This document shows positions 1-8,009 of a stretch of DNA of 17,917 nucleotides, piece after piece. Positions within the stretch are counted from its first letter, which is position 1, and each line of letters begins with the position of its first letter. Made by a program: the position numbers and the translations under genes. Source of the DNA: Deltaproteobacteria bacterium (GTDB taxonomy: Bacteria > JAUYMQ01); NCBI GenBank assembly GCA_030698575.1, contig JAUYMQ010000014.1, positions 1 through 17,917 on the forward strand, read 5' to 3'. The notes below the pieces were generated by a model. The model was given only the letters and a program-made list of their open reading frames with translations. It did no database searches and was not told the origin of the DNA.

Positions 1-172
1 CGGCCTCGTTGTCCGGGTGCGGGCAGGGCGCCGTATAGCGACCTGGGGGGCACCTGATAGAATGCCCCGGTCCCGCGATCCCCAACGGGGGAAGATCGTA
101 AGGCGTATCGGAATAAACCGGGGTGGGCTTGAACCGATCTACAGTGCCGGGGGGAGGGCCCAAAGCCCCGGG

Positions 173-193
173 GGGTGACGGCGAGCGTCACCC
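173..193 (+). other. Perfect 8-bp hairpin upstream of the Nudix gene
   Basis: GGGTGACG (173-180) pairs perfectly with CGTCACCC (186-193) around a 5-nt loop. No T-run follows, so it is not a classical intrinsic terminator on the plus strand. It sits 35 nt before the ribosome binding site of the Nudix gene and could be a leader structure or part of an upstream RNA. Confidence 0.4.
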
Positions 194-228
194 GGAGCGG
201 GGGGGGATCCCCACGCTTGCGACATTCG

Positions 229-235
229 AAGGAGG
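229..235 (+). promoter_or_regulatory. Ribosome binding site supporting a GTG start
   Basis: AAGGAGG, a near-perfect anti-16S match, ends 9 nt before GTG at 245 and decides the start of the Nudix gene. Confidence 0.7.
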
Positions 236-244
236 GCGGGCATC

Positions 245-877
245 GTGCCTGACCGCATAGCCAAAATACTCGCCGGGCGGCCCAAGACGGCCATTTCCCT
301 GGCCGACGAGGGAGAGCCCCCGACACCGGGGGCGCCCGAGCCGCCCCCCGGCCGCCCCCTGGTGCGGGCGGCTGTCCTCGTCCCGCTGTTCGAGCGGGAG
401 GGGGCACTCCACGTTCTCCTCACCCGCCGCACCGAGCAGATGCGCTCCCATAGCGGGCAGATCAGCTTTCCAGGCGGCCGAAAGGACCCGAGCGACCTGA
501 CCCTTCTCGAGACCGCGCTGCGCGAGTGCCAGGAGGAGATCGGGCTCCCGGCCGCGAGCGTGCGCCTTCTCGGAGAGCTGGACGATCTCGTGACCGTCAC
601 CGACTTCCTGGTCTCCCCGTACGTCGGACTGATCCCTCCGTCCTTTCCTTTCAAGGTCAGCGCGCGTGAGATCGCGGAGATCATCGAACTCCGACTCGAG
701 GACTTCCTCCCGGCCGAGAGGCTCAGGGTGGCCCGCCGGCTCAACTACCGTGGAACATCACACACCACCTATTTCTTCGACATGGGACCTCACATCGTCT
801 GGGGCGTGACGGCCGAGATCCTTCTTGAGCTCCTCGAAACGGTGTACGGCTACGACGCCCATCGCGGCCCGGGTTGA
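245..877 (+). CDS. Nudix hydrolase, CoA pyrophosphatase (NudL) type
   Basis: A 210-residue Nudix protein. Residues about 60-77 read [20 protein letters not shown], the H-x-G-Q-x-x-F-P-G-G motif seen upstream of the Nudix box in CoA-pyrophosphatase (UPF0035/NudL) proteins. The Nudix box follows at about 77-101 and ends in [11 protein letters not shown], which supplies the metal-binding RExxEE core. Members of this subfamily split CoA and its derivatives into 3'-phosphoadenosine 5'-phosphate and 4'-phosphopantetheine. The first 40 residues are proline-rich and poorly defined. The GTG start at 245 is chosen because AAGGAGG (229-235) lies 9 nt upstream and no ATG fits better. The gene stands alone on this strand and converges on the nitrilase-like gene. 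Substrate assignment is by family motif only. Confidence 0.88.
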   Translation: MPDRIAKILAGRPKTAISLADEGEPPTPGAPEPPPGRPLVRAAVLVPLFEREGALHVLLTRRTEQMRSHSGQISFPGGRKDPSDLTLLETALRECQEEIGLPAASVRLLGELDDLVTVTDFLVSPYVGLIPPSFPFKVSAREIAEIIELRLEDFLPAERLRVARRLNYRGTSHTTYFFDMGPHIVWGVTAEILLELLETVYGYDAHRGPG

Positions 878-926
878 CGCATACCGGCCGTCACAGATTG
901 ATTCTTGAGGAGACGAAGTGAGGACT

Positions 927-1805
927 TCAGGAAGGGAAGAGGTCCTTGCGCACGTGTCCGAGGGCAGGGAGCCCCCGGCGGACCTCCTCCAGCCGGTCGG
1001 TATCGAGATCCGCCACGATCACCGTCTGTTGGTCAGGCGCCTCTGCAATGACGGTCCCCCACGGGTCGATGATCATCGCGTGGCCGTGGGAGGCGCGTTT
1101 CGCCGAATGCCGTCCCACCTGCGCGGGGGCCACCACGTAGCAGAGGTTTTCGATGGCGCGCGCACGGAGCAGGATCTCCCAGTGATCCTTTCCCGTGTGC
1201 GCAGTGAACGCAGCGGGAACGAACAGGACCCGCGCCCCGCGGAGCGCCATCTGGCGATAGAGTTCGGGAAAGCGGAGATCGTAGCAGACCGAGAGGCCCG
1301 CCGGGCCGAAGGGGGTCTCGGCCATCACCGGTCTGTCACCAGGCGCAACGGTCTTTGATTCCCGGAACTCGGGGCCGCCCCGGATGGAGACGTCGAACAG
1401 GTGGAGCTTCCGGTAGCAGGCGGCGATCCGCCCCTCCGGATCGAGCAGAAGGCTCGTGTTGAACGTCCGTCCGTCCGGCGAGCCCGTCGCCTGACGCTCG
1501 GCAATCGTCCCGCCCAGGATCCACATATGATGGCGCCGCGCCTGCGCACGGAGCCAGGCCGTCACCGCGCCATCGGCCTGCCCGGGGGAAACATCGCCCC
1601 GAGCGCCTGCCGCATCGGCGCCGCAGCAGGGTTCCGGATCGGGCGCGGACTCTCCCTCGGCCTGCAGGAAAGCGAAATTCTCGGGGAGAGCGGCCATCTC
1701 GGCGCGGCCGGCGGCGGCTTCGGCAAGCAGGCCTTCAGCCGCGTGGAGGTTCGCCTCACGATCGCTCGTGCTCGTCATCTGGATTGCAGCCACCCGGAAC
1801 TTCAT
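927..1805 (-). CDS. Carbon-nitrogen hydrolase (nitrilase superfamily, Nit1/Nit2-like amidase)
   Basis: A protein of 292 residues from the chosen start MKFRVAAIQM. The nitrilase-superfamily triad is visible: Glu42 in LPENFAF, Lys133 in YRKLHLFD and Cys174 in SVCYDLRFPELYR. The CYDLRFPELYR block is typical of the Nit branch (deaminated-glutathione amidase and relatives), which hydrolyse omega-amide side products in the cytoplasm. The frame stays open upstream to 1880, but the ATG at 1803-1805 fits the usual family N-terminus and has a weak GGAAGAG in front of it. An ATG at 1818-1820 is a less likely alternative. A loop at about residues 53-80 is rich in Ala, Gly and Pro with a CC pair, and is probably lineage-specific. 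The gene is divergent from the sirtuin gene. Confidence 0.88.
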   Translation of the reverse strand: MKFRVAAIQMTSTSDREANLHAAEGLLAEAAAGRAEMAALPENFAFLQAEGESAPDPEPCCGADAAGARGDVSPGQADGAVTAWLRAQARRHHMWILGGTIAERQATGSPDGRTFNTSLLLDPEGRIAACYRKLHLFDVSIRGGPEFRESKTVAPGDRPVMAETPFGPAGLSVCYDLRFPELYRQMALRGARVLFVPAAFTAHTGKDHWEILLRARAIENLCYVVAPAQVGRHSAKRASHGHAMIIDPWGTVIAEAPDQQTVIVADLDTDRLEEVRRGLPALGHVRKDLFPS

Positions 1806-1890
1806 CTGGCTCTTCCCCATCCCGCGCGGGGGATCGACCCGCGCCTCCGGGAGCGTAGTGCATCTGCGGCGCCCCCTCAAGCGTCGCGCC

Positions 1891-1919
1891 TTGACGCGGC
1901 GGATCGGGGTGCCTAGGAT
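1891..1919 (+). promoter_or_regulatory. Sigma-70-type promoter for sirtuin-pgi
   Basis: TTGACG (1891-1896; 5 of 6 match to TTGACA) is separated by exactly 17 nt from TAGGAT (1914-1919; 4 of 6 match to TATAAT). A transcript would start near 1926, about 38 nt before the sirtuin ATG. It lies in the divergent gap between the nitrilase-like gene and the sirtuin gene. Confidence 0.55.
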
Positions 1920-1963
1920 GCCAACGCGCGTTCGTTCCCCATCATCATCGCGGATCCTCCCCC

Positions 1964-2728
1964 ATGGGCGACTCTATCTCCGGCCTTGATCGGGCGGCAA
2001 AGCTTCTCGCCGAGTCTGATCGCGCGATTGCCCTCACGGGTGCGGGCATCAGCGTGGATAGCAACGTTCCAGCCTTTCGCGGCGCGCAGGGGCTCTGGGA
2101 TCGATACGATCCGATGGAGTACGCCCACATCGACGCCTTCCGCTCGGACCCGGCGCGCGTCTGGGCGATGCTGCGGGAGCTTGGCGATATCATCGCCAAC
2201 AGCCAGCCCAATCCGGCTCACCGGGCCCTCGCCAGGCTGGAGGAAATCGGGAAACTTGCAGCGGTGATTACCCAGAACGTCGACGGGCTCCACCAGCGCG
2301 CGGGCTCGAAACAGGTCATCGAGTTTCACGGAAGCGGGGAGCGTCTGGTGTGTCTCAGGGGGCACGGCCCCTTTGCCCGGAACTCGGTGCGCATCGATGA
2401 TGCGCCGCCCGGCTGCCCGAACTGCGGGGCGATTCTCAAACCCGATGTCGTCTTCTTCGGCGAAGCGATCCCTCCGCGAGCGCTCCTGGCCGCGCAGGTC
2501 GAGGTGGAGCGCGCCGACCTCGTGCTCGTTCTGGGAACAAGCGCTGAAGTCTCGCCGGCTTCCGAAATTCCCGCCGCGGCGCGAGGCCGGGGCGCGCGCG
2601 TGATCGAGGTCAACCTCGAACCGACTCATCTCACCGGTGGGGTGGCGGACGTCACACTGCTCGCCTCGACGAGCCGGGCGCTCCCCGCGCTCCTGGCCGC
2701 CATCGAGGGCGCCGAACCCGCCGCCTGA
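1964..2728 (+). CDS. SIR2-family NAD-dependent protein deacylase (sirtuin)
   Basis: A 254-residue sirtuin. The NAD-binding motif GAGISVDSNVPAFRG is at about residues 26-40, and TQNVDGLHQRAGS and IEFHGS follow, the latter holding the catalytic His. Next come the zinc-ribbon region, KPDVVFFGE, GTSAEVSPASEIP and VIEVNLEPT. These define the Rossmann fold plus small zinc domain of enzymes that remove acyl groups from lysines using NAD. Two oddities are visible. The NAD loop has SN where SG is usual, and the first half of the zinc site reads C-L-R-G-H instead of a CxxC pair, while the second half (CPNC) is intact. The Tyr-x-x-Arg pair of succinyl-specific (SIRT5-type) enzymes is not evident. There is no clear Shine-Dalgarno before the ATG. 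pgi follows after 37 nt, so the two are probably co-transcribed. Confidence 0.9.
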   Translation: MGDSISGLDRAAKLLAESDRAIALTGAGISVDSNVPAFRGAQGLWDRYDPMEYAHIDAFRSDPARVWAMLRELGDIIANSQPNPAHRALARLEEIGKLAAVITQNVDGLHQRAGSKQVIEFHGSGERLVCLRGHGPFARNSVRIDDAPPGCPNCGAILKPDVVFFGEAIPPRALLAAQVEVERADLVLVLGTSAEVSPASEIPAAARGRGARVIEVNLEPTHLTGGVADVTLLASTSRALPALLAAIEGAEPAA

Positions 2729-2765
2729 CAGGGGAAATCTTTCACCCTCCGGGGCAAAGCTGCGA

Positions 2766-4115
2766 ATGGCCGACTCCATTTCACTCAACCTTTCGAAACT
2801 GTTTGCCGCCGCGGCCGGGGCGAACGGCCTGGCGGAGGATGACCTCGGCGCGGAGGCAGCGGCTGCGGCCTTCGAAGCCTTCGAGCTTCGTCGCACGACG
2901 GGCGAGGTTGGCTTCGCCGATCTCGGCGAACGTGAAGACCTCGCAGCGGGCTGCCGTGAGACGGCCGCGCTCGTGCGGGCCGAAGCCAGCGACTTTCTGC
3001 ATCTCGGCATAGGCGGCTCGGCCCTCGGTCCCCGGGCCATCCTCCGCGCCCTCAGCCATCCCCAGCGGAACCTCCTCCCCCCTGCGCAGAGGGACGGCCC
3101 GCGCATATTCTTCGTCGAGAACGTCGACCCCGAGAGCCTTGCCGCGATCCGCGACGTGATTGACCCGTCGAAAACCTGGATCAATGTGGTGAGCAAGTCT
3201 GGCGGCACTGTCGAAACCATCGGCCAGTGGCTCGTCGTCCGCCAGTGGATCGAAGAAGCGGTCGGGCGGGAAAAAGCGCGCGAGCGCACAATCCTCACGA
3301 CCGATCCCGAGAAGGGGCTTCTCAGGCGCATGGCCAGGGAGGAGGGGATGAGGACGCTGGAGGTGCCGCCCAACGTCGGCGGGCGCTTCTCGGCCCTAAC
3401 CCCGGTCGGGCTCCTTTCTGCTGCGGTGGCCGGGATCGATCCTTCCGAGATTCTCAAGGGCGCCCGGAGCATGACCGCGCGCTGCGCAAGCGGGCGGGTC
3501 GGCGACAACCCCGCGCTGCATCTCGCGGCCTCGCTCCACGCCCTGGACGTGCGCAAGGGGAGGCGCACGCATGTATTGATGGCCTACGCCGACGCCCTCG
3601 CGGACACCGCGGAGTGGTACTGCCAGCTCTGGGCCGAGAGCCTGGGGAAACGTTACGAATCGGAAGGCGAGCAGGTGTTCAGCGGGCCGACGCCCGTCAA
3701 GGCGGTGGGGGCCGTCGATCAGCACTCGCAGCTCCAGCTCTACCTCGAGGGGCCGCAGGACAAGGTGATCGTCTTTCTCGGCGTGCGGCGGCTTCGTGAG
3801 GAGCTGGAGGTGCCGTCAGGGGACGGCTTGCCCCCTGAGATCGCTTATCTCGGCGGCCATGGCATCGGGGAGATCCTGGACGTGGAACGGCGCGCAACGG
3901 AGGAGGCCCTTCTTCGCAACGGGCGGCCAAGTGCGACGATCCTGCTCGAAGAGCTGACGCCCCGGGCGATCGGCGCGCTTTATCAGTTCTGGGAATTGAC
4001 GACGGCTTACGCCGGGGAACTGTACGGCGTAAATGCTTACGACCAGCCCGCGGTCGAACTGGGTAAACGCATCGCACAGCGTGTTCTGAGCAGGAGCGGG
4101 GGGCAGGGGACCTAG
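2766..4115 (+). CDS. pgi: Glucose-6-phosphate isomerase
   Basis: A 449-residue enzyme that interconverts glucose 6-phosphate and fructose 6-phosphate in glycolysis and gluconeogenesis. The length fits the shorter bacterial (about 450-residue) form. The double SIS fold is marked by LHLGIGGSALGP, then INVVSKSGGTVET (phosphate-binding SKSGGT) and GGRFSALTPVGLL. Catalytic elements expected from the family are present: Glu in WAESLGKRYE, His in VDQHSQLQ and a C-terminal Lys in VELGKRIAQ. The start at 2766 (MADSISLNLSKL) is preferred over earlier in-frame starts, which would overlap the sirtuin gene; its Shine-Dalgarno is weak. The stop overlaps the stop of the minus-strand regulator by 4 bp. Confidence 0.95.
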   Translation: MADSISLNLSKLFAAAAGANGLAEDDLGAEAAAAAFEAFELRRTTGEVGFADLGEREDLAAGCRETAALVRAEASDFLHLGIGGSALGPRAILRALSHPQRNLLPPAQRDGPRIFFVENVDPESLAAIRDVIDPSKTWINVVSKSGGTVETIGQWLVVRQWIEEAVGREKARERTILTTDPEKGLLRRMAREEGMRTLEVPPNVGGRFSALTPVGLLSAAVAGIDPSEILKGARSMTARCASGRVGDNPALHLAASLHALDVRKGRRTHVLMAYADALADTAEWYCQLWAESLGKRYESEGEQVFSGPTPVKAVGAVDQHSQLQLYLEGPQDKVIVFLGVRRLREELEVPSGDGLPPEIAYLGGHGIGEILDVERRATEEALLRNGRPSATILLEELTPRAIGALYQFWELTTAYAGELYGVNAYDQPAVELGKRIAQRVLSRSGGQGT

Positions 4116-5149
4116 CTGTTCGGTTCTTCCTTGTTTCGAAACGAGTGAGGATCGATGCCGTTCCGGCGCATCACGTCGTAGAAGTCCTTCCGGTCCTTCT
4201 GAGCCAGCCGGGCCGCGCGGCTGATGTTTCCCCGGCTCACCCGAAGCACCTGCAGGATGTAGTGACGCTCGAACTGCCGTTTTGCATCCTTGAAGGAGGG
4301 GACCATCTCCGGCGCCAGCGGGTGCTGCAGGAAAAGGTCATCGACGTCGAGCTCTTCCTTTCTCGCAACGAGGACCGCTTGCCGGACCTTGTTTTCAAGT
4401 TCACGGACATTTCCCGGCCAACTGTATTCCAGCATGCGGGCCTTGAGGCCCTCCGAGAGGCGATTTGCCCGCGTCGGAAACTCCCGCCCCAGGGCGTGCA
4501 GAAAGTGCGCCGCGAGCAGGTTGATGTCCTCGCCGCGTTCCCTGAGAGGTGGCACTTCCACGGTGAATGATCGGAAGCTGCGAGCGAGGTCCTGATCGAA
4601 GATCGACTGGCCACCGCTCATTTCCGGCACGATTGAGGAGGCAGCGATCAGTTGCGGGGTTGGAAGGCCGGGATCGGCGTCAGGGAGAACTTCGTCGCCC
4701 GTGAGGATGCCGAGAAGGCGCGCCTGCAGCTTCCTGGGAACCGCCTCCATCTGATCCAGGAAGATGGTCCCACCCGCAGCCTCGGCTAACAGCCCGGGAC
4801 CGCGCGTGAACCGCGAGAGCGGATTGTTCTCCGGGAGTCCGAACAGCTCTCCCTCGAGAAGGACGTCAGGGATGACTCCGCAGTGGATCGAAACGAAGGC
4901 GTGCGAGGCGCGCGCGCTCGAAGCGTGGATCGTGCGCGCCACGAGTTCCTTGCCGGTGCCGCTCTCGCCAAGAAGGAACACGGGGTGCGTGGTTCCCGCG
5001 GCGATGGCGATCTGATCCAGCACTTTCCTCATCGGAGCCGAGGTTCCGATGAGGACATCGGACTTCCGCCGGCGGGGCGAGCCCTCAATCTTCATTTTGG
5101 CGGAATCCGTAATGTAGTATGGAGGTGCAGGCGGGCCGGACAGTCGCAT
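4112..5149 (-). CDS. NtrC-family AAA+ regulator with Fis-type HTH, lacking the GAFTGA motif
   Basis: A 345-residue protein from the ATG at 5147-5149, with an AAA+ domain followed by a C-terminal Fis-like helix-turn-helix (GNISRAARLAQKDRKDFYDV). There is no receiver, PAS or GAF domain, so the architecture is PspF-like. Walker A (GESGTGKE, about 61-68) and the PLRER segment are intact. The sigma-54-contacting GAFTGA loop is replaced at equal spacing by NNPLSR (about 108-113). Walker B reads FLDQ instead of FLDE (Gln133), sensor I reads AASS, and the FREDLYYRL arginine-finger segment reads FDQDLARSF. Conventional sigma-54 activation therefore looks impossible; a TyrR-like role with the sigma-70 enzyme is one possibility. 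The frame stays open to 5542, but that would overlap mutL. ATG at 5093-5095 is an alternative start, consistent with the promoter candidate at 5152-5181. Confidence 0.85.
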   Translation of the reverse strand: MRLSGPPAPPYYITDSAKMKIEGSPRRRKSDVLIGTSAPMRKVLDQIAIAAGTTHPVFLLGESGTGKELVARTIHASSARASHAFVSIHCGVIPDVLLEGELFGLPENNPLSRFTRGPGLLAEAAGGTIFLDQMEAVPRKLQARLLGILTGDEVLPDADPGLPTPQLIAASSIVPEMSGGQSIFDQDLARSFRSFTVEVPPLRERGEDINLLAAHFLHALGREFPTRANRLSEGLKARMLEYSWPGNVRELENKVRQAVLVARKEELDVDDLFLQHPLAPEMVPSFKDAKRQFERHYILQVLRVSRGNISRAARLAQKDRKDFYDVMRRNGIDPHSFRNKEEPNS

Positions 5150-5151
5150 AC

Positions 5152-5181
5152 TACCTATCCGGAAACGGCCCGGCTTGTCAA
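5152..5181 (-). promoter_or_regulatory. Candidate promoter for the AAA+ regulator
   Basis: On the minus strand a perfect TTGACA (5181-5176) is followed after 18 nt by TAGGTA (5157-5152), a weak -10. Transcription would begin near 5145, just inside the ATG at 5149. If the promoter is real, the shorter start at 5095 becomes more likely. Confidence 0.35.
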
Positions 5182-5248
5182 CCACAAAGAAATCGAATCG
5201 TGGCCCCCATTGATTCCAGGGGATTGCGGGTATGACAAAGTTAAGTGT

Positions 5249-5270
5249 GACGGGGCCGCACCGGCCCGTC
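5249..5270 (+). other. GC-rich hairpin in the mutL leader
   Basis: GACGGGGCCG (5249-5258) pairs with CGGCCCGTC (5262-5270) around a 3-nt loop with a single bulged G, giving nine base pairs. It ends 23 nt before the mutL ATG, in the divergent gap with the AAA+ regulator. It has no T-run and may be a leader hairpin or a protein-binding inverted repeat. Confidence 0.4.
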
Positions 5271-5293
5271 CGGGCCAGGGGGGTATCGAGGGC

Positions 5294-7048
5294 ATGGCGG
5301 TGAGCATCCGGATCCTTCCGGCCAATCTGGCCAACCAGATCGCGGCAGGCGAGGTCGTCGAGCGTCCCGCGTCCGTCGTCAAGGAACTGGTTGAGAATGC
5401 GCTGGACGCGGCCTGCCGCGAGGTTAGCGTCGAGACTGAGGAAGGCGGGCGGAAACTGATCCGCGTGGTCGACGACGGCGGAGGAATCAGCCCCTCCGAC
5501 GCCAGGCTCGCCTTCGAGCGGCACGCGACGAGCAAGATCCACACCCAGGCCGACCTCGATCAGGTCGCGACCTACGGCTTCCGCGGGGAGGCGCTCCCGA
5601 GCATCGCGAGCGTCGCCCGCGTCAGGCTCGTCACGAAGTGCGCGGGGGAGCCTGCGGCAATCGAGATCCGGATCGCGGCAGGCGTCCTGGAGGAGCAGTC
5701 CGAAACCGGAGCGCCCGCCGGGACCCTGGTCGAGGTGACGGACCTTTTCTTCAACACCCCCGCCCGCCGCAAATTCCTCAAGCGCGCCCCGTTCGAGGCT
5801 TCACGGGTGACGGACGTGATGGAGCGCCTCGCGCTTGCCAGGCCGGAGGTGGGGTTCAGGTTGACCCAGGGGGGACGCACCGTTCTGGACGCGCGCGCCG
5901 GCGGGCCGCTCGAAACCCGAATCGTCGATGTCCTCGGCGCGGCGGAGGGGGCGCGCATTCTTCCGGTGGATCTCCGCGCCGGGATGCTCCGCGTGCAGGG
6001 GTTCACCTCGCCGCCCGACCGGAGTCAGCCGACCGCCCGCGCAATTCACCTCGTTGTCAACGGGCGGCCCATCCGCGATCGCGCCTTGCAGCACGCGGTC
6101 ATCTCCGCAGCGCGCGAGTTCATCCCGCAGAACCGGTTCCCTCTCGCAGTTCTCCACCTGACGCTCCCCCCGGAGGCCGTGGACGAGAATGTGCATCCGG
6201 CCAAGCTCGAGATCCGCTTCCGCGACGGGCGCTGGATCTACGAGGCGGTCCGGCGAGCGATTCTCGACGCGCTTCGGGGATTCGCGCCGGTCAGCGCTGG
6301 CCCGGCGCGGGCGGCGCCTCAGGAGGAGGGGGCCGCCGTGCAGGAGGCTCTGGCCGGATACGCCGCCCGGATATCGGGGGCAACGGTGGGAGAGGGAGCA
6401 CTGGCTGCCGGAACGGCGGGGACGGCTGAATCCGCGCCGTTCGGGGCGCCTTCGATCGACGCCGGCTTCGGCGCCGCGCCGACGTTCCTCGGCCAGGCGC
6501 ATGAGACCTACCTCCTCTTCGAAACAGCTGACGGCCTGCTCGTCGTCGACCAGCATGCGGCCCACGAACGGCTCTTATTCGAGCGGATTCGCGCCCAGGC
6601 GGATGCAGGCGGCATACCGCGCCAGCCGCTTCTCGTACCGCGAACCATCGAGCTCGGCGGCGGCCGCCGTGCGCGGCTCGATGCGGCGCGCGACGCGGTC
6701 GCGAGGCTCGGTTTCGAAATCGAGCCGTTCGGCGGAAACACGATCGCCGTGAAATGTATTCCCGCCCGGCTCGAGGGCGCCGATCTGGCGACCCTGCTCG
6801 CGCAGGTGGCCGACGATTTGGCGGAGGAGGAAGGTGCGGAGGCGCTCGAGCGTACTTTCCGCCGCGCGCTCGCGACCGTCGCCTGCCATGCGGCGGTGCG
6901 GGCCGGGCAGCGCCTTTCACGCGAGCAGGCGGACGCGCTCGTCCAGTCGATCGAGGCGACCCCCGGCGCCGCCACCTGCCCCCACGGGCGACCCGTGGCC
7001 GTGCGCCTCTCGAGGGCCGATCTCGAACGGCGCTTCGGGAGGTCCTGA
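5294..7048 (+). CDS. mutL: DNA mismatch repair protein MutL (endonuclease type)
   Basis: A 584-residue MutL that couples mismatch recognition by MutS to strand removal. The N-terminal GHKL ATPase shows QIAAGEVVERPASVVKELVE with catalytic Glu31, the NALDA motif with Asn35, DDGGGIS, ATSKI and GFRGEALPSIASV. The linker at about 340-395 is Ala/Gly-rich. The C-terminal dimerisation/nuclease domain has DQHAAHERLLFE (419-430), which matches the metal-binding DQHA(x)2E(x)4E endonuclease motif of MutL proteins from bacteria lacking MutH. ACHAAV, CPHGRP and a C-terminal RRFGRS complete that site. The ATG at 5294 gives the standard family N-terminus; longer in-frame starts would run through the regulator on the other strand. 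It abuts miaA directly (TGAATG), a common pairing. No mutS is in the window. Confidence 0.96.
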   Translation: MAVSIRILPANLANQIAAGEVVERPASVVKELVENALDAACREVSVETEEGGRKLIRVVDDGGGISPSDARLAFERHATSKIHTQADLDQVATYGFRGEALPSIASVARVRLVTKCAGEPAAIEIRIAAGVLEEQSETGAPAGTLVEVTDLFFNTPARRKFLKRAPFEASRVTDVMERLALARPEVGFRLTQGGRTVLDARAGGPLETRIVDVLGAAEGARILPVDLRAGMLRVQGFTSPPDRSQPTARAIHLVVNGRPIRDRALQHAVISAAREFIPQNRFPLAVLHLTLPPEAVDENVHPAKLEIRFRDGRWIYEAVRRAILDALRGFAPVSAGPARAAPQEEGAAVQEALAGYAARISGATVGEGALAAGTAGTAESAPFGAPSIDAGFGAAPTFLGQAHETYLLFETADGLLVVDQHAAHERLLFERIRAQADAGGIPRQPLLVPRTIELGGGRRARLDAARDAVARLGFEIEPFGGNTIAVKCIPARLEGADLATLLAQVADDLAEEEGAEALERTFRRALATVACHAAVRAGQRLSREQADALVQSIEATPGAATCPHGRPVAVRLSRADLERRFGRS

Positions 7049-8002
7049 ATGACCCGCTCGCCCAGCGCCGCGCCGATTCCCCTGCTCGTGGTCGCGGGCC
7101 CGACGGGTGTGGGCAAGACGGAAATCAGCCTCGAGCTCGCCGAGAAGTTCGACGCTGAGATCGTCAGCGCCGACAGCGTCCAGGTCTACAGAGGGATGGA
7201 CATCGGGAGCGCCAAGCCCACCCGCGAGGAGCAGGCCCGCGTGCCTCATCACGTCATCGACGTGGCCGCGCCTGATGAAGCTTTCAGTGCCGGGCGCTAC
7301 GCAGAGCTGGCGGCCGTGGCCATCGAAGACATTACGGGAAGGGGCAAGCGCCCGCTGCTCGTCGGCGGCAGCGGCCTCTACCTGCGTGCGCTTCTCGAGG
7401 GGCTGGTGACCGGCGCATCCGCCGACCCCGAAGTGCGCCGGCTCATCGGGGAGCGGCTCACGAAGGAGGGCCTCGCGGCCGTCCGCGCGCGGCTCGAGGA
7501 CGTGGATCCGGCATCGGCCGCACGCATCCATGCCAACGACGCCTACCGTATAGCGCGCGCACTGGAAGTCTTCGAGCTCACAGGTGAGCCGCTATCAGAG
7601 CTCCAGGAACGCCAGCGCCGCCTGCCCCCGGCCTATGATGCCCGCTGGCTCGGGCTCACGGAGGACCGCCCGGTTCTCTATGATCGAATCGAGGCACGTT
7701 GCGATCGGATGATCGCGGCAGGCTTTCTGGAGGAAGTAGTTCGCCTCCGGGAGGAGGGCTTTGGCCTCGATCTCCGCCCGCTCCGCTCTCTGGGCTACCG
7801 CCAGATGGGGGATGTTGTCCGGGGCGAGCAGACGCTTCCGGAGGCGCTGGACGAGATGAAAAAAGAGACGCGGCGATATGCGAAGCGCCAGATCACCTGG
7901 TTCCGCGCGCGGCCCGGAATCTCCTGGCTCTCCCCCACGAGAGAGCGGCGGGCAATCCTGGACAGCGCCCGCGTCCTGCTGGAAAGGGGCCGGGCGGCCT
8001 AG
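7049..8002 (+). CDS. miaA: tRNA dimethylallyltransferase
   Basis: A 317-residue enzyme, full length for the family, that transfers a dimethylallyl group to N6 of adenosine 37 in tRNAs reading UNN codons. Motifs in order are the P-loop [85 protein letters not shown] and [13 protein letters not shown]. The start is fixed by GGGAGGT (7037-7043) and by the ATG immediately following the mutL stop, so translation is probably coupled. The stop lies in the loop of a perfect inverted repeat (7994-8009), and the damaged accA frame begins there. Confidence 0.96.
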   Translation: MTRSPSAAPIPLLVVAGPTGVGKTEISLELAEKFDAEIVSADSVQVYRGMDIGSAKPTREEQARVPHHVIDVAAPDEAFSAGRYAELAAVAIEDITGRGKRPLLVGGSGLYLRALLEGLVTGASADPEVRRLIGERLTKEGLAAVRARLEDVDPASAARIHANDAYRIARALEVFELTGEPLSELQERQRRLPPAYDARWLGLTEDRPVLYDRIEARCDRMIAAGFLEEVVRLREEGFGLDLRPLRSLGYRQMGDVVRGEQTLPEALDEMKKETRRYAKRQITWFRARPGISWLSPTRERRAILDSARVLLERGRAA

Positions 8003-8009
8003 AGGCCGC
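7994..8009 (+). other. Perfect inverted repeat around the miaA stop codon
   Basis: GCGGCC (7994-7999) and GGCCGC (8004-8009) flank TAGA, which contains the miaA stop codon. It sits where the accA reading frame begins without its N-terminal segment or a start codon, so it may mark a deletion junction. No T-run follows. Confidence 0.4.

Larger units (their letters stand above)
1..244. other. Gene-free, hairpin-rich stretch at window start
   Basis: No convincing protein-coding frame covers this stretch. It contains several short self-complementary segments: GGGGCA (about 45-50) with TGCCCC (about 63-68), CCGGGG (about 147-152) with CCCCGG (about 166-171), and a perfect 8-bp hairpin at 173-193. 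It could be the 3' part of a structured RNA, a long 5' leader of the Nudix gene, or an intergenic region with a terminator for an upstream gene. I could not match it to tmRNA, SRP RNA, RNase P RNA, tRNA or a riboswitch by conserved motifs. Confidence 0.35.

Noticed and set aside
60-170. Possible 6S RNA or RNase P RNA 3' end, suggested by CTTGAACC and ACAGTGCCG
   Set aside because: Only short matches were found. The conserved central bubble of 6S RNA and the conserved ACAGAA-type core of RNase P RNA are not present.
1913-3568. A 551-codon minus-strand open frame opposite the sirtuin and pgi
   Set aside because: Both plus-strand genes have full sets of family motifs. The antisense frame is Arg/Ser/Ala-rich without any recognisable domain.
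5210-5236. Plus-strand promoter for mutL (TTGATT with TATGAC)
   Set aside because: Spacing is 15 nt and both boxes match poorly, so it is not better than background.
4883-5293. 137-residue N-terminal extension of MutL
   Set aside because: MutL proteins begin a few residues before the LPxxLANQIAAGEVVERP motif, as at 5294. The extension is antisense to the regulator.
5150-5542. N-terminal extension of the AAA+ regulator by 131 codons, which might have been a sensor domain
   Set aside because: It would overlap the first 249 nt of mutL on the opposite strand, and the translated extension has no recognisable sensor motif.
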